From an uncultured Bacteroidales bacterium (GTDB taxonomy: Bacteria; Bacteroidota; Bacteroidia; Bacteroidales; Paludibacteraceae): a stretch of DNA of 36,785 bases. The translations under genes and the position numbers were made by a program. How positions within the stretch are numbered: position 1 is the stretch's first letter; each line of letters opens with the position of its first letter. This document shows, in pieces, positions 5,588 through 14,917 of the stretch. The stretch lies in the NCBI GenBank assembly GCA_902792535.1, contig CADAZU010000007.1, forward strand, positions 69,968 through 106,752. The letters run 5' to 3'. The notes beneath the pieces are model-generated. The model searched no databases. It was not told where the DNA came from and was given only the letters and a program-made list of their open reading frames with translations.

Positions 5588-7939
5588 TTAATGCGCTTCA
5601 AGCCAGTTTTCTCCTACGCCACATTCGGCTATTAACGGTATGGACAAATGAACTGCATTCTGCATTTCGGACACAACGATCTCACGCACGCGCTCCACTT
5701 CGTCCTTCGGTACATTGAAATTGAGTTCGTCATGAACCTGCATGATCATCTGCGCGCGCAGTCCTTCCGCCTTAAGCCGCCGATGGATAGAGACCATCGC
5801 CATCTTGATGATGTCCGCGGCGGTGCCTTGAATAGGCGCATTGACGGCATTTCGTTCGGCAAACGAGCGCACGGTCGCATTATGGGAGTTGATGTCCGGC
5901 AGATAGCGTTTGCGTCCGAAGAGTGTCTCCGCATACCCGCGTACGCGCGCCTGTTCCTTTTGAGACTCTATATAACTGATTACGCGCGGGAAAGCCGCGA
6001 AATAATCGTCGATGAGCTGTTTCGCTTCCGTGCGGCTGCAGCCCAGCTGCTGCGCCAGACCGAACGCCGAGATGCCATAGATAATACCGAAATTGGCGGT
6101 TTTGGCATTGCGCCGCTGGTCCTTTGAAACCTGCTCAATCGGCAGACCGTAAATCTTCGCCGCCGTAGCAGCATGGATATCCTGCCCCGTGCGGAATGCC
6201 GCGAGCATATGTTCGTCCTGGCTGAAATGCGCCATGAGCCGCAACTCGATCTGGCTGTAATCGGCGGAGAGGAAGAGACATCCCTCATCTGGAATAACCG
6301 CTTCGCGGATGAACCGTCCCCTCTCAGATCGGATAGGCAGGTTCTGCAGGTTCGGATTGCTGCTGGAGAGCCGCCCCGTAGCCGTCACCGTCTGGTTATA
6401 GGTCGTATGGATCTTGCCGTCCTTGGGGTCTATGTATCCCGGCAAAGCAGAGATATAGGTGGAGATCAGTTTCTTCAGTTCCCGCTGCTCCAAGATCAGT
6501 CCTACGATCTCATGCTTGTCGCGCAGAGCGGAAAGCACCTCCTCCGAAGTGGAATACTGGCCGTTCTTGGATTTCTTGGCTTTGGTGTCCAGTTTGAGTT
6601 TGTCGAAAAGCAGTTCGCCTACCTGACGCGGGCTGTTGATATTAAACGTCTCCCCCGCCAGATCATAGATGCGCTGCTCCAAAGCGTTCAGTTCCTCCGA
6701 GAGCGTTTGTTCCGCCTGACGCAGCTTGGCTACATCGATGCGCACGCCCGCACTCTCCATCTCGCGCAGGACAGGCACCAGCGGCAGTTCCACTTCGTTA
6801 TAGAGTGTCCAAAGATCCGCATCGGCTTTCAGCGCAGCGAAATCCGGCTCCTTGTATGGATTGAACGCCACTTCGGGGTTCAGCAGATACTGGCAGAGGC
6901 GGTTTTCTATTGTATCGAAAGAGGGGTTACCGGGGACGGGTGACGAGTTACCGGGGACGGGAGTTTCCTCCGCGACCGCGAAGAGATCTAACTGGTTGAG
7001 ATCCGCAGGTTTGGGGGATTTAGGGGGTCTAGTTGAACTAGATAAACTAGTTAAACTAGAAGAACTAGATATTCCGGTGGTACCGAGTTTGCGCAGGAGG
7101 GTGTTGAACTCCAGTTCGCGATAAAGCGCACCAAGTGCCTCTATATCCGGTTCTTTTTTCGCCAAGAGCGCTTCGTCCAAAGCGATAGGCACATCCGTGC
7201 GGATCGTAGCGAGGAAACGGGAGAACTTGATCTCCTCCGTCTGGCTCTCCACCTTGGTTCGCAGGGCACCTTTGATCTCGTCGGTGTGCGCCAGCATATT
7301 ATCAATCGATCCAAACTGCTGCAGCAACGCCACCGCCGTCTTCTCTCCTACCCCTTTGCAGCCGGGGATGTTATCGCTTGCATCGCCCATCAGACCCAAT
7401 AAATCAATCACCTGGGATTGATTTTGCAGACCATATTTGTCGCATACCTCTTTCGGTCCCATTAACTCAAATCCACCTGTGTGCCGCGGGCGATACATGA
7501 AGATATGATCGGACACCAACTGGCCGTAATCCTTGTCCGGCGTGGCCATATAGACCTCAAAGCCGGCTTCTTCGCCTTTCTTCGAGAGCGTTCCGATCAC
7601 GTCGTCCGCCTCGAAACCGGGTACTTCCAGCACAGGTATATTCATCGCCTGCAAGAGGTTTTTGATCACCGGCACCGCTTTTCGTATATCTTCCGGCGTC
7701 TCGGGGCGCTGCGCTTTGTATTGCTCGTACGCCTCATGGCGGAAAGTGCCTCCTGCCGGATCGAAAGCCACACCGACATGCGACGGGTTGATCTTCTTCA
7801 ACAGGTCCTCCAGCGTGACGGCGAAACCGAAAATAGCCGAGGTGTTCTCCCCTTTGCTATTCATGCGCGGGGCTTTGATGAACGCATAGTACGCCCTGAA
7901 AATCATTGCATACGCGTCTATTAGCAGCAGTTTTTTCAT
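5588..7939 (-). CDS. polA: DNA polymerase I with most of the 3'-5' exonuclease domain missing
   Basis: A 783-residue protein. Residues 1-285 form the 5'-nuclease and its H3TH part ('EVPGFEADDVIGTL', 'LLGLMGDASDNIPG', 'GVGEKTAVALL'). The polymerase domain runs from about 375 to 783, with motif A 'DYSQIELRLMAH', motif B 'RRNAKTANFGIIYG' and motif C 'QVHDELNF'. Only about 90 residues join them, of which 286-343 is a low-complexity Ser/Pro linker, so the proofreading domain is reduced to a C-terminal remnant (about 344-390). Family members are usually above 900 residues. The frame is intact, so this is domain loss and not a frameshift. The linker is encoded by two tandem-repeat arrays. Repair and Okazaki-fragment processing should remain. 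It lies 6 nt after ung. Confidence 0.95.
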   Translation of the reverse strand: MKKLLLIDAYAMIFRAYYAFIKAPRMNSKGENTSAIFGFAVTLEDLLKKINPSHVGVAFDPAGGTFRHEAYEQYKAQRPETPEDIRKAVPVIKNLLQAMNIPVLEVPGFEADDVIGTLSKKGEEAGFEVYMATPDKDYGQLVSDHIFMYRPRHTGGFELMGPKEVCDKYGLQNQSQVIDLLGLMGDASDNIPGCKGVGEKTAVALLQQFGSIDNMLAHTDEIKGALRTKVESQTEEIKFSRFLATIRTDVPIALDEALLAKKEPDIEALGALYRELEFNTLLRKLGTTGISSSSSLTSLSSSTRPPKSPKPADLNQLDLFAVAEETPVPGNSSPVPGNPSFDTIENRLCQYLLNPEVAFNPYKEPDFAALKADADLWTLYNEVELPLVPVLREMESAGVRIDVAKLRQAEQTLSEELNALEQRIYDLAGETFNINSPRQVGELLFDKLKLDTKAKKSKNGQYSTSEEVLSALRDKHEIVGLILEQRELKKLISTYISALPGYIDPKDGKIHTTYNQTVTATGRLSSSNPNLQNLPIRSERGRFIREAVIPDEGCLFLSADYSQIELRLMAHFSQDEHMLAAFRTGQDIHAATAAKIYGLPIEQVSKDQRRNAKTANFGIIYGISAFGLAQQLGCSRTEAKQLIDDYFAAFPRVISYIESQKEQARVRGYAETLFGRKRYLPDINSHNATVRSFAERNAVNAPIQGTAADIIKMAMVSIHRRLKAEGLRAQMIMQVHDELNFNVPKDEVERVREIVVSEMQNAVHLSIPLIAECGVGENWLEAH
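6924..6965. repeat. Heptanucleotide array in the polA linker
   Basis: Six 7-nt units read GGGTTAC, CGGGGAC, GGGTGAC, GAGTTAC, CGGGGAC, GGGAGTT. They encode the duplicated Pro-Val-Pro-Gly-Asn motif at about residues 326-338. The unit family is shared with the RyR gene. Confidence 0.8.
7028..7072. repeat. 9-nt CTAG array in the polA linker
   Basis: Five exact 9-nt steps: CTAGTTGAA, CTAGATAAA, CTAGTTAAA, CTAGAAGAA, CTAGATATT. They encode the Ser/Leu-rich linker stretch at about residues 290-304. The same unit family forms the cmk-ispH junction at 29096-29158. Confidence 0.85.
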
Positions 7940-7945
7940 AGTACA

Positions 7946-8608
7946 TTACCATTTAATGGGCTCAATGCCGTGATTGATCAGATAATTATTCGCCTGGCTG
8001 AAATGTCCGCAGCCGTCAAACCCCCGATAAACAGAGAGGGGCGAGGGGTGCGAAGTCTGCAGGACCAGATGCTTGCGGCGGTCGATGAACTGACCCTTGC
8101 GCTGGGCATACGAACCCCAGAGCATGAATACCAAATGGGTGCGCTCCCTATTGAGTGCCTCGATGGCGGCATCGGTCAGTTCCTCCCATCCTTTTCCCTG
8201 ATGGCTTCCGGCGCGGTGCGCCTCCACCGTCAGGGTCGCATTCAGCAGCAGCACTCCCTGCTCCGCCCAACGACGCAAATCACCGCTGGCAGGTATAGGA
8301 GTGCCTAAATCACGGTGGATCTCCTTATATATATTCATCAGCGAAGGCGGAATAGCCACTCCCTCCGGCACCGAGAAAGAGAGTCCCATCGCCTGCCCCT
8401 CCTCGTGGTACGGATCCTGACCGATGATCACAACCCGCACGCGGTCAAACGGGCACGAGTCAAAGGCATTAAAAATCAGACCTGCCGGTGGAAAACACCG
8501 ACGGGTCTGGTATTGTTGGCGCACATAAGAAGTCAGGAGTTCGAAATAAGGTTTGTCAAACTCCGCCTGCAGCACGCGCTGCCAAGATGGATCTATGCGC
8601 ACATTCAT
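7946..8608 (-). CDS. ung: Uracil-DNA glycosylase (family 1)
   Basis: A 220-residue enzyme that removes uracil from DNA at the start of base excision repair. 'VVIIGQDPYHEEGQAMGLSFSVP' carries the catalytic Asp loop, 'LLLNATLTV' and 'HLVFMLWGSYAQ' line the uracil pocket, and 'QTSHPSPLSVYRGF' carries the minor-groove loop with its conserved His. Full length for the family. Its ATG overlaps the queA stop by one base (TGATG), and polA follows 6 nt later, a pairing that makes sense because Pol I fills the gap left after excision. Confidence 0.97.
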   Translation of the reverse strand: MNVRIDPSWQRVLQAEFDKPYFELLTSYVRQQYQTRRCFPPAGLIFNAFDSCPFDRVRVVIIGQDPYHEEGQAMGLSFSVPEGVAIPPSLMNIYKEIHRDLGTPIPASGDLRRWAEQGVLLLNATLTVEAHRAGSHQGKGWEELTDAAIEALNRERTHLVFMLWGSYAQRKGQFIDRRKHLVLQTSHPSPLSVYRGFDGCGHFSQANNYLINHGIEPIKW

Positions 8609-9711
8609 CAGTCAACGATTAACATAGCGTCTCCGTAATCTCCGAAACGATACCCCTCTTTGACCGCCTCTTCATAGGCATGCATCGTGTTCTCGTAGCC
8701 CGCAAAAGCAGCGACCATGAGCAGCTGGCTCGAACAAGGCATATAGAAATTGACGAAGAAGCTGTTGGCTGTCGAGAAATTATAGGGCGGGAAGATGAAC
8801 TTGTTAGTCCATCCGTCGTACTCTTTGAGCAAGCCATTTGTGCCCGCCACGTGCTCCATAGCACGCATCACTTCCGTTCCGACTGCACAAACACGACGTT
8901 GTTCATCATGCGCACGATTGACCGCATCCACCATCTTGGCAGGCAGTATGATCTGCTCCGACTCCATCTTGTTTTTCGTCAGATCCTCTACGTCTATTTC
9001 CTTGAATATACCTAAGGACACATGGCTCGTCATGAACGTCGTCTCGATGCCGCGGATCTCCATGCGTTTGAGCAACTGCTTGGAGAAATGCAGCCCCGAC
9101 GCCGGTGCCGCCACGGCTCCTACTTTGTCCGCAAAGATCGTCTGGTACCGCTCTACATCCATCTCGCGTACCGGCTGGTCGTGGAAAACCTCCTGATACT
9201 GCTCCTGCGTTTCCGGATCCATCGGACGACGGATATATTTCGGAAGCGGCGCATTACCCAGCGCATAGAGTTTGGGAACGAACTCCTCGTTGTCATAGTC
9301 CGTCAGGAAACGGAATGTACGTCCGCGGCTGGTGGTATTGTCAATCACTTCCGCTACGATAGCCGAATCCTCCTCAAACGTCAGTTTATTACCGATACGG
9401 ATCTTGCGCGCCGGTTCTACCAGCACGTCCCAATACCGCATCCGGTGGTTCAACTCGCGCAGGAGGAACACTTCTATCAGGGCGTTCGTCTTCTCCTTAT
9501 GCGCCCATAGACGAGCCGGGAAAACCTTCGTATCGTTGAATACGAACAAGTCCCCCTCGTCGAAATACTCTACCATCTCCGGCAAAGTCTTATGCTCCAC
9601 TTCACCGTTCTTGCGATGGAGCACCATCAGACGCGCCTCATCGCGGTAGGGCGCCGGAAATTGAGCTATTAACTCTTCTGGCAGTCTAAACTTAAACTGA
9701 CAGAGTCTCAT
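8608..9711 (-). CDS. queA: tRNA preQ1(34) S-adenosylmethionine ribosyltransferase-isomerase
   Basis: A 367-residue enzyme that transfers the ribosyl part of AdoMet to preQ1 at the tRNA wobble position, making epoxyqueuosine. Family landmarks are visible: 'QFKFRLPEELIAQFPAPYRDEARLMVL' near the start, 'GDLFVFNDTKVFPARL', 'AAPASGLHFSKQLL' and 'GTNGLLKEYDGWTNKFIFPPY' near the end. I place the start at 9711 (MRLCQFKF), as in homologues; the ATG at 9729 would add six residues. It lies 31 nt after truB, and its stop overlaps the ung start. Confidence 0.96.
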   Translation of the reverse strand: MRLCQFKFRLPEELIAQFPAPYRDEARLMVLHRKNGEVEHKTLPEMVEYFDEGDLFVFNDTKVFPARLWAHKEKTNALIEVFLLRELNHRMRYWDVLVEPARKIRIGNKLTFEEDSAIVAEVIDNTTSRGRTFRFLTDYDNEEFVPKLYALGNAPLPKYIRRPMDPETQEQYQEVFHDQPVREMDVERYQTIFADKVGAVAAPASGLHFSKQLLKRMEIRGIETTFMTSHVSLGIFKEIDVEDLTKNKMESEQIILPAKMVDAVNRAHDEQRRVCAVGTEVMRAMEHVAGTNGLLKEYDGWTNKFIFPPYNFSTANSFFVNFYMPCSSQLLMVAAFAGYENTMHAYEEAVKEGYRFGDYGDAMLIVD

Positions 9712-9742
9712 ATCATTGGATTTATACATAATTTTCGTTCAG

Positions 9743-10420
9743 TTATGCCAAAAATTGGTCAATCGTCATACAATCTTCTACCCTCGTATTCCCCACTCTC
9801 GTTCTTCTCAATGCGGTTAGGTACGCGCCTGAATTCAGTTTTTGCCCGATGTCTCTTGCCAAGGCGCGGATGTATGTTCCTTTGGAGCAGACGATGCGGA
9901 GGGTCAGTTGCATCTTCTCCTCGTCAAAAGAGAGCACCTCGATCTCGTCTATCTTGAGCAACTTGGGTTTGAGTTCCACCTGCTCGCCTTTGCGAGCCAA
10001 CTCGTATGCCCGCTTGCCATTCACTTGGACGGCAGAGAACATAGGCGGCACCTGCCATAACTCGCCGATAAAAAGCGGAATGGTTTCGTCAATCAATGCG
10101 CGGTTGATATGGGCGGTGGGGTACGTAGCATCCACCTCTTTCTCCATGTCAAACGAAGGGGTCGTAGCACCTAATTGCAGGGTTGCTACATATTCTTTCA
10201 CGTCCGCCTGAAGTGCCTCGATCATCTTCGTCTTCTTCCCCGTGCAGATGATCACTACTCCGGTAGCCAGAGGATCCAGCGTGCCGGTATGACCGACCTT
10301 CAGTTTCTTCGTTCCTAACTTGCGGCAGAGATTATACCGCACCTTCGCTACCAGATCGAACGAGGTCCATCGCAAAGGCTTGTCAAACGCCAGTATTTCG
10401 CCTGCTTCAAAATCCCACAT
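9743..10420 (-). CDS. truB: tRNA pseudouridine(55) synthase
   Basis: A 225-residue enzyme that makes pseudouridine 55 in the tRNA T loop. 'DKPLRWTSFDLVAKVR' and 'KVGHTGTLDPLATGVVII' (with the catalytic Asp) are typical, as is 'PMFSAVQVNGKRAYELARKG'. The C-terminus stops shortly after 'TRVGNTRVEDCMTIDQ', so no PUA domain is present, as in other short Bacteroidetes versions. The start is 1 nt after the uppP stop, which points to translational coupling. Confidence 0.97.
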   Translation of the reverse strand: MWDFEAGEILAFDKPLRWTSFDLVAKVRYNLCRKLGTKKLKVGHTGTLDPLATGVVIICTGKKTKMIEALQADVKEYVATLQLGATTPSFDMEKEVDATYPTAHINRALIDETIPLFIGELWQVPPMFSAVQVNGKRAYELARKGEQVELKPKLLKIDEIEVLSFDEEKMQLTLRIVCSKGTYIRALARDIGQKLNSGAYLTALRRTRVGNTRVEDCMTIDQFLA

Positions 10421-10421
10421 A

Positions 10422-11228
10422 TCAGCAGACGGTCGTAATAATCGCCACAGTACCCACTATCGCGCAATATACCGCAAAATAGACCAGACGCTGGCGGCGC
10501 ACAATCTCTATCATAAACCGGCAAGCGAAACATCCCGTGAAGAACGCGGCGACAAAACCGACCAGCGCAGGCACGACGCCCAAGCCGACAGTTATCTCGC
10601 CTTGCAGCAACTTAAGCAGGTCCAGGAAGGCTTCGCCCAATATAGGAATCAGTACCATAAGAAAAGAGAACTGGGCGATACTCTCCTTCTTCACGCCGCA
10701 GAGTAGTCCCGTTGCGATCGTCGAACCAGAACGACTCAGACCGGGCAGAACTGCACAAGCCTGCGCCAGACCGATGATGATCGCGTCCTTGTAGGTCACC
10801 TCATGCCCTTCGTCCGCACGCTTCTTCTGCAGCCATTCGCTCAGCGCCAGCAGACACGCTGTGACAAGAAGACAAACACCTACCAGCAACAGACCGTTGC
10901 CGAAGAAAGCTTCTACCTGGTCTTTGAAGAACATACCGACGATAAAAACCGGTATCATAGACACCAGAATCTTCGCCACATAGTCCTTCTCGCTATTCCA
11001 TTGCAGCGTAGTGAACGTCCCTTTGAATAACTGCGCCACCTCGCGCCAGAGTACCACCAGCGTAGATAATACCGTAGCGGTATGGACGATAATAGCGAAA
11101 GTCAGATTATCTTCGCCCGAAGTGCCCAGCAAAGCCTGACCAATCTCCAAATGACCGGAAGAAGAAACCGGCAGAAACTCCGTCAGACCCTGCACTATTC
11201 CTAATATCAGCGCCTCTAACCAACTCAT
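10422..11228 (-). CDS. uppP: Undecaprenyl-diphosphatase UppP (BacA)
   Basis: A 268-residue multi-span membrane enzyme that dephosphorylates undecaprenyl diphosphate so the carrier lipid can be reused for peptidoglycan and surface-sugar synthesis. The two family signatures are present: '[16 protein letters not shown]' at residues about 15-30, and '[19 protein letters not shown]' in the second half. Its ATG overlaps the end of the DUF3098 gene by 4 nt. The ftsX-DUF3098-uppP-truB-queA order is common in Bacteroidetes. Confidence 0.97.
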   Translation of the reverse strand: MSWLEALILGIVQGLTEFLPVSSSGHLEIGQALLGTSGEDNLTFAIIVHTATVLSTLVVLWREVAQLFKGTFTTLQWNSEKDYVAKILVSMIPVFIVGMFFKDQVEAFFGNGLLLVGVCLLVTACLLALSEWLQKKRADEGHEVTYKDAIIIGLAQACAVLPGLSRSGSTIATGLLCGVKKESIAQFSFLMVLIPILGEAFLDLLKLLQGEITVGLGVVPALVGFVAAFFTGCFACRFMIEIVRRQRLVYFAVYCAIVGTVAIITTVC

Positions 11229-11440
11229 TTCTTCTTGCCCCGATATAAGATAGCAAACAACATCATCACAAAGCCGAAAAGCGAAATCATCGGACCTACT
11301 GTGATACGACGGAATGAGAAAATATCCGGATTATATACCTCCCCCGAAGGTGCTCCGACCATGAGGGCAAAACCGATAACGATAATAACGAAAGATACCG
11401 CTATCAGAATCAAATTCAGTTTAGATAATGTATGTTTCAT
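11225..11440 (-). CDS. DUF3098 small membrane protein
   Basis: A 71-residue protein with two transmembrane helices (about 8-28 and 47-66) separated by '[18 protein letters not shown]', and a basic tail (RGKKK). Size, topology and position between ftsX and uppP match the DUF3098 family of Bacteroidetes. Its function is unknown, and a role near the division or wall machinery is guilt by association only. Confidence 0.88.
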   Translation of the reverse strand: MKHTLSKLNLILIAVSFVIIVIGFALMVGAPSGEVYNPDIFSFRRITVGPMISLFGFVMMLFAILYRGKKK

Positions 11441-11462
11441 TTGTTTATTTGCTTTGATTTTC

Positions 11463-12323
11463 TCAGATCTCGTATAGAGAATTATTGTCCATGCGGATAT
11501 ACCGTCCGGTTGCTATCAGCGAAGCAAAGAGCGTAATCAGCAGTCCCGAACATAGTACGATCGCCGATATGAAGGCGATATTCTGCCATGTCAGCGCAAA
11601 GAGCATCAGTCCCATACGGAACTCTACATAATACACCACGCCGCTCAATATTGCCAATGCCGCCAGACCCGCGATAAAGCCCATCGCCATATTACGTAGC
11701 ACAAATGGCCGCCGCGTCACCCAAGAGGTGGCTCCCACCAGTGTCATGGTGTTAATCAGGAAACGCTGCGAATAAATCTGCAGGCGAATCGTATTGACAA
11801 TCAGCACCATGGATACTAACAGTAACGCCAACGCGACTACCAACAGGATCAGCGAGAACTCATGCACATTACTGCTCATCAGGTCCGCCAGATCGCGCGG
11901 ATAAATGACCTCCTCCACATAAGGAAGGGCTTCCAGATCAGCGGCGATGATCGCCAGACTATCCGGCGCACTATATGCGTCGGTAGGATGGATCTCATAA
12001 CTGGCGGACAAAGGATTGAAACCCAGGAAAGCCGAAGGATCCTCTCCTAATGAGCGGATATGCTCCTCCAGCGCTTCCGTAGCCGATACATAGCGATAAC
12101 TGCTGCATCTGTCTCCTGCGTTCAATACCGCCTCCAGACGCGCACACTGCGTACTATCCGCATCCTTGGTCAACACGGCTGTGATTGTCATGTTTTCACG
12201 CATGCGCGTAATAAGAGAATCGGCGGAGAGTAATAAAATACCCTCCAGCCCGATTAGACACAGCACCAGCGACACACTGATAGCAGATGTCACATAAGAA
12301 TTACGAAAACGATGTTTACGCAT
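11463..12323 (-). CDS. ftsX: Cell division protein FtsX
   Basis: A 286-residue permease-like membrane protein. With the ATPase FtsE (not in this window) it controls wall hydrolases at the division site. It has one N-terminal helix (about 12-34), an extracytoplasmic domain with 'MTITAVLTKDAD' and 'LPYVEEVIYPRDLAD', then three helices with the FtsX/MacB permease pattern ('LILLVVALALLLVSMVLIVNTIRLQIYSQR', 'FVLRNMAMGFIAGLAAL'). Its start overlaps the gldN stop by one base (TAATG), linking it to the T9SS genes. Confidence 0.94.
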   Translation of the reverse strand: MRKHRFRNSYVTSAISVSLVLCLIGLEGILLLSADSLITRMRENMTITAVLTKDADSTQCARLEAVLNAGDRCSSYRYVSATEALEEHIRSLGEDPSAFLGFNPLSASYEIHPTDAYSAPDSLAIIAADLEALPYVEEVIYPRDLADLMSSNVHEFSLILLVVALALLLVSMVLIVNTIRLQIYSQRFLINTMTLVGATSWVTRRPFVLRNMAMGFIAGLAALAILSGVVYYVEFRMGLMLFALTWQNIAFISAIVLCSGLLITLFASLIATGRYIRMDNNSLYEI

Positions 12324-13270
12324 TAGTATTCCCAGAGATCCTGCTCGAAGTTCAGCATTTCGGTTGCTATACGATTCTGCTCCTTCTTGATCTGCTCTTC
12401 AGTTCCGGAATAATCCGGAATCCAACGATTATACATATTTCCCTCGCCTACAATATAGGAGGTGTACAGATGTTTCTGGAAGAACTCATCAAAGGTAACA
12501 CGCTTTACCTCATTGCGATTCGGGATAGCATATTGCATTGCCATGTACGGACGCAACTTGTCGAACGGAATCCAGAACATGATCGATTCACGCAAAGAAC
12601 CCATTACATTCGAGCTGTCACGCGTCGTGATCAGATCGGACTGCAACGGAGCGATTGCCATGATCTTGGAGTGCAGACGGGAGGTGTGCTTGTCAAAGAA
12701 TACCACCTCTTGAATCAGATATTTCAGCTGATTCTTTACGATCGGCTCAAAACGATAGAAGTGCCCCGAGAGTTCGTCGGCAATACTATCATAGTGAATC
12801 AGCATAGCATCGGACGATGTAATATCATAGTGAGTCGGATCGTCAGAATAATCAGCAAGCGGGTCATCCACCATAAACATGGTTGGAATCATTGCACGGG
12901 AAATCGGTTCTTGCACAAAATCCGGTTTGATGGTCTCCATATTCTTCTCATAAATTGGCAACCCATCGATAACAGCATCCGCTATGACTTTGAACAGGTT
13001 ACGATAGTCCGAATCATCTGATTTGGTCGGGAAATAAAGCTGATAGTTCTGTTTATAACGCATATCGATAATACGATATACATAGCGGGCCCAAATCACA
13101 TCGTCGATACGGTGATCTACCAGCACAATCGTGTCATGTGCCTGCGAGAACTCCTCCGTCTGGATACGTGCACTACCCATTTCATCGAAGAACGAAATCA
13201 CCTGATGCTGCGCCTGAGCTGTTACTACGCCCAGCATCAAGCATGCAATAATACTAATTTTCTTTATCAT
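12323..13270 (-). CDS. gldN: Type IX secretion protein GldN/PorN
   Basis: A 315-residue periplasmic protein with a signal peptide (about 1-20, ending AQAQ). GldN/PorN forms the ring-shaped periplasmic complex with GldK/PorK under the outer membrane. Conserved stretches include 'VDHRIDDVIWARYVYRIIDMR', 'SREPIMFW'-like 'SLRESIMFWIPFDKLRPYMA' and the C-terminal 'TFDEFFQKHLYTSYIVGEGN'. It is encoded directly after gldM (12-nt gap), in the order seen in Porphyromonas porPKLMN. Confidence 0.95.
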   Translation of the reverse strand: MIKKISIIACLMLGVVTAQAQHQVISFFDEMGSARIQTEEFSQAHDTIVLVDHRIDDVIWARYVYRIIDMRYKQNYQLYFPTKSDDSDYRNLFKVIADAVIDGLPIYEKNMETIKPDFVQEPISRAMIPTMFMVDDPLADYSDDPTHYDITSSDAMLIHYDSIADELSGHFYRFEPIVKNQLKYLIQEVVFFDKHTSRLHSKIMAIAPLQSDLITTRDSSNVMGSLRESIMFWIPFDKLRPYMAMQYAIPNRNEVKRVTFDEFFQKHLYTSYIVGEGNMYNRWIPDYSGTEEQIKKEQNRIATEMLNFEQDLWEY

Positions 13271-13282
13271 ATTCTTTAGCTG

Positions 13283-14860
13283 TTAATTAAGTGTTAGAGG
13301 GATAGGCGACAACGGAACGACCTTTCCATCCGGACCTTTCGCGCGAATGTCCTTCAAAATGACAGAATTACCGGGTTTCAGTTTTGCCATACGATCCATT
13401 TGCTCCTTAGTAAACTTATTACTCTTCGATTCCATCAATACGCCGTTAATGTCGGCACGGAAACCGACAACTTGATAAGGTAAATCAAGCAATCCCTCTG
13501 GACCATAGGAAGCAATAACCGATGATGAGGGACTCAACAAGACACTACGCGGGATAGCCTTCTCTCCGTTGTACTCGTTCTCACCCGACTTGAAGTAAGC
13601 CCCCGGTTTGGGAAGGGCTTTTACGCGGTAGTCCCTGCTACCCATGGACTGCATCTTACCGTCCAGTTCGGCGGAGACAGAGATCGTCACGCTCTTGGTA
13701 TTGTCGCCCGGTTTGATGATCCAGATGCCGCCCTGCTGGCGCACCGAAGCACCATTGACATTCACTTTAACCTTGTCATTGGCTACGCCCGGTACGGAGA
13801 TCGAGAATTTGTTCTCATAGCCTCGGTACATGATATTCAGGTCATTGTTCGAAATCGTCACAGCCGGCTCACCTACGCTATACTCGCTCGAGAACGGCAG
13901 ATTCTCCATCTCACCCGTGGACGGGTTCTGGTAAGCGATCCAACCCGAATATTTCTTCAGTCCTACGCCGGAAGCTGCCACTTCATAGATACCATGGTCA
14001 TTGATGCGTTGACCCTCGATATAATACTCCGGACGTTGCGTTGAGTCCACAGCAGCCAAGATAATCTGAGCCGTATATTTACCGCCACGAATCACATAGT
14101 TTGAATTCGGTATCACATACGCGTTCAGTTTATTCACGCGCAGGTCACCCGCGTCCGTGCGATCCATCAGGTATTGAACCAACTGGCTCTCCGTCGAACG
14201 CACATCATTCTGCATTTTGGTTAGAATAGTGATTGACGCACCTACCGGCATACCTTCGAAGATAGCGATCTCCCAATCGCACGAATCTTTCTCATGCGCG
14301 TTCCAGCCGCGCTCGGTAGCCAGATTCTGCATGATCGAGTTCCGCAACTCGGCGTCCTGATCTGCCAATCCGGCAGCATAATCGCGATAGTACGCAACGA
14401 TCTCTTTCAACTCGGCTCCATGACCCTCGTTTATTGCATATTGCGCGGTCACATCCAGATTCGAGTTGCCTTCAATACGGCGCGTCGGATCCTGCAGACC
14501 GTCTTCGCCTCTACGGGCATCTACTTCTTTCTTGCCATCCGCCAAGATAGCTATATGCTCCTTGAAGTCCTGAATATAGTTGACGAGAGAATCTGCACGT
14601 TTTTGCACCTCTAATGCCTTATCGTACCACTCTTGAGTCTTCTCCGGGTTATCTGCATTAGCAGCCTTGAAGTCGTTATAGAGCTTCGCATTACGCGTAT
14701 CCGATGCAGCGATTGAGGAGTGCAGACTATCGTCAACCAATGTAAAACCATTGAGGATATCCGTACTTACGTTCAACGCCAACATGGCGGTGAGCACCAA
14801 GTACATCATACCGATCATTTTTTGTCTCGGGGTTTCCGGACAGTTCTTTGCTCCACTCAT
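13283..14860 (-). CDS. gldM: Type IX secretion motor protein GldM/PorM
   Basis: A 525-residue protein with a short cytoplasmic start ('SGAKNCPETPRQKMIGMMYLVLTAMLALNVS'-type, with the helix at about 16-33) and a long periplasmic part. GldM dimers pair with GldL to form the proton-driven T9SS motor and reach across the periplasm. A helical-bundle region ('LYNDFKAANADNPEKTQEWY') comes first, followed by beta-rich domains ('PAVTISNNDLNIMYRGYENK', 'KPGAYFKSGENEYNG'). Length and domain order are as expected. Separated from gldL by 57 nt. Confidence 0.96.
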   Translation of the reverse strand: MSGAKNCPETPRQKMIGMMYLVLTAMLALNVSTDILNGFTLVDDSLHSSIAASDTRNAKLYNDFKAANADNPEKTQEWYDKALEVQKRADSLVNYIQDFKEHIAILADGKKEVDARRGEDGLQDPTRRIEGNSNLDVTAQYAINEGHGAELKEIVAYYRDYAAGLADQDAELRNSIMQNLATERGWNAHEKDSCDWEIAIFEGMPVGASITILTKMQNDVRSTESQLVQYLMDRTDAGDLRVNKLNAYVIPNSNYVIRGGKYTAQIILAAVDSTQRPEYYIEGQRINDHGIYEVAASGVGLKKYSGWIAYQNPSTGEMENLPFSSEYSVGEPAVTISNNDLNIMYRGYENKFSISVPGVANDKVKVNVNGASVRQQGGIWIIKPGDNTKSVTISVSAELDGKMQSMGSRDYRVKALPKPGAYFKSGENEYNGEKAIPRSVLLSPSSSVIASYGPEGLLDLPYQVVGFRADINGVLMESKSNKFTKEQMDRMAKLKPGNSVILKDIRAKGPDGKVVPLSPIPLTLN

Positions 14861-14917
14861 TGCTGAAGTGTTTTATTGGTTTTGTTTGTATTCGTTTTTT
14901 CGATTTCCTTTGCCAAT

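Noticed and set aside
5588-7939. polA as a pseudogene
   Set aside because: It is short for the family but has one open frame with complete 5'-nuclease and polymerase motifs; the shortness is a domain loss.
12287-13021. Plus-strand frame opposite gldN
   Set aside because: No promoter and no known domain, and it is overlapped by gldN.
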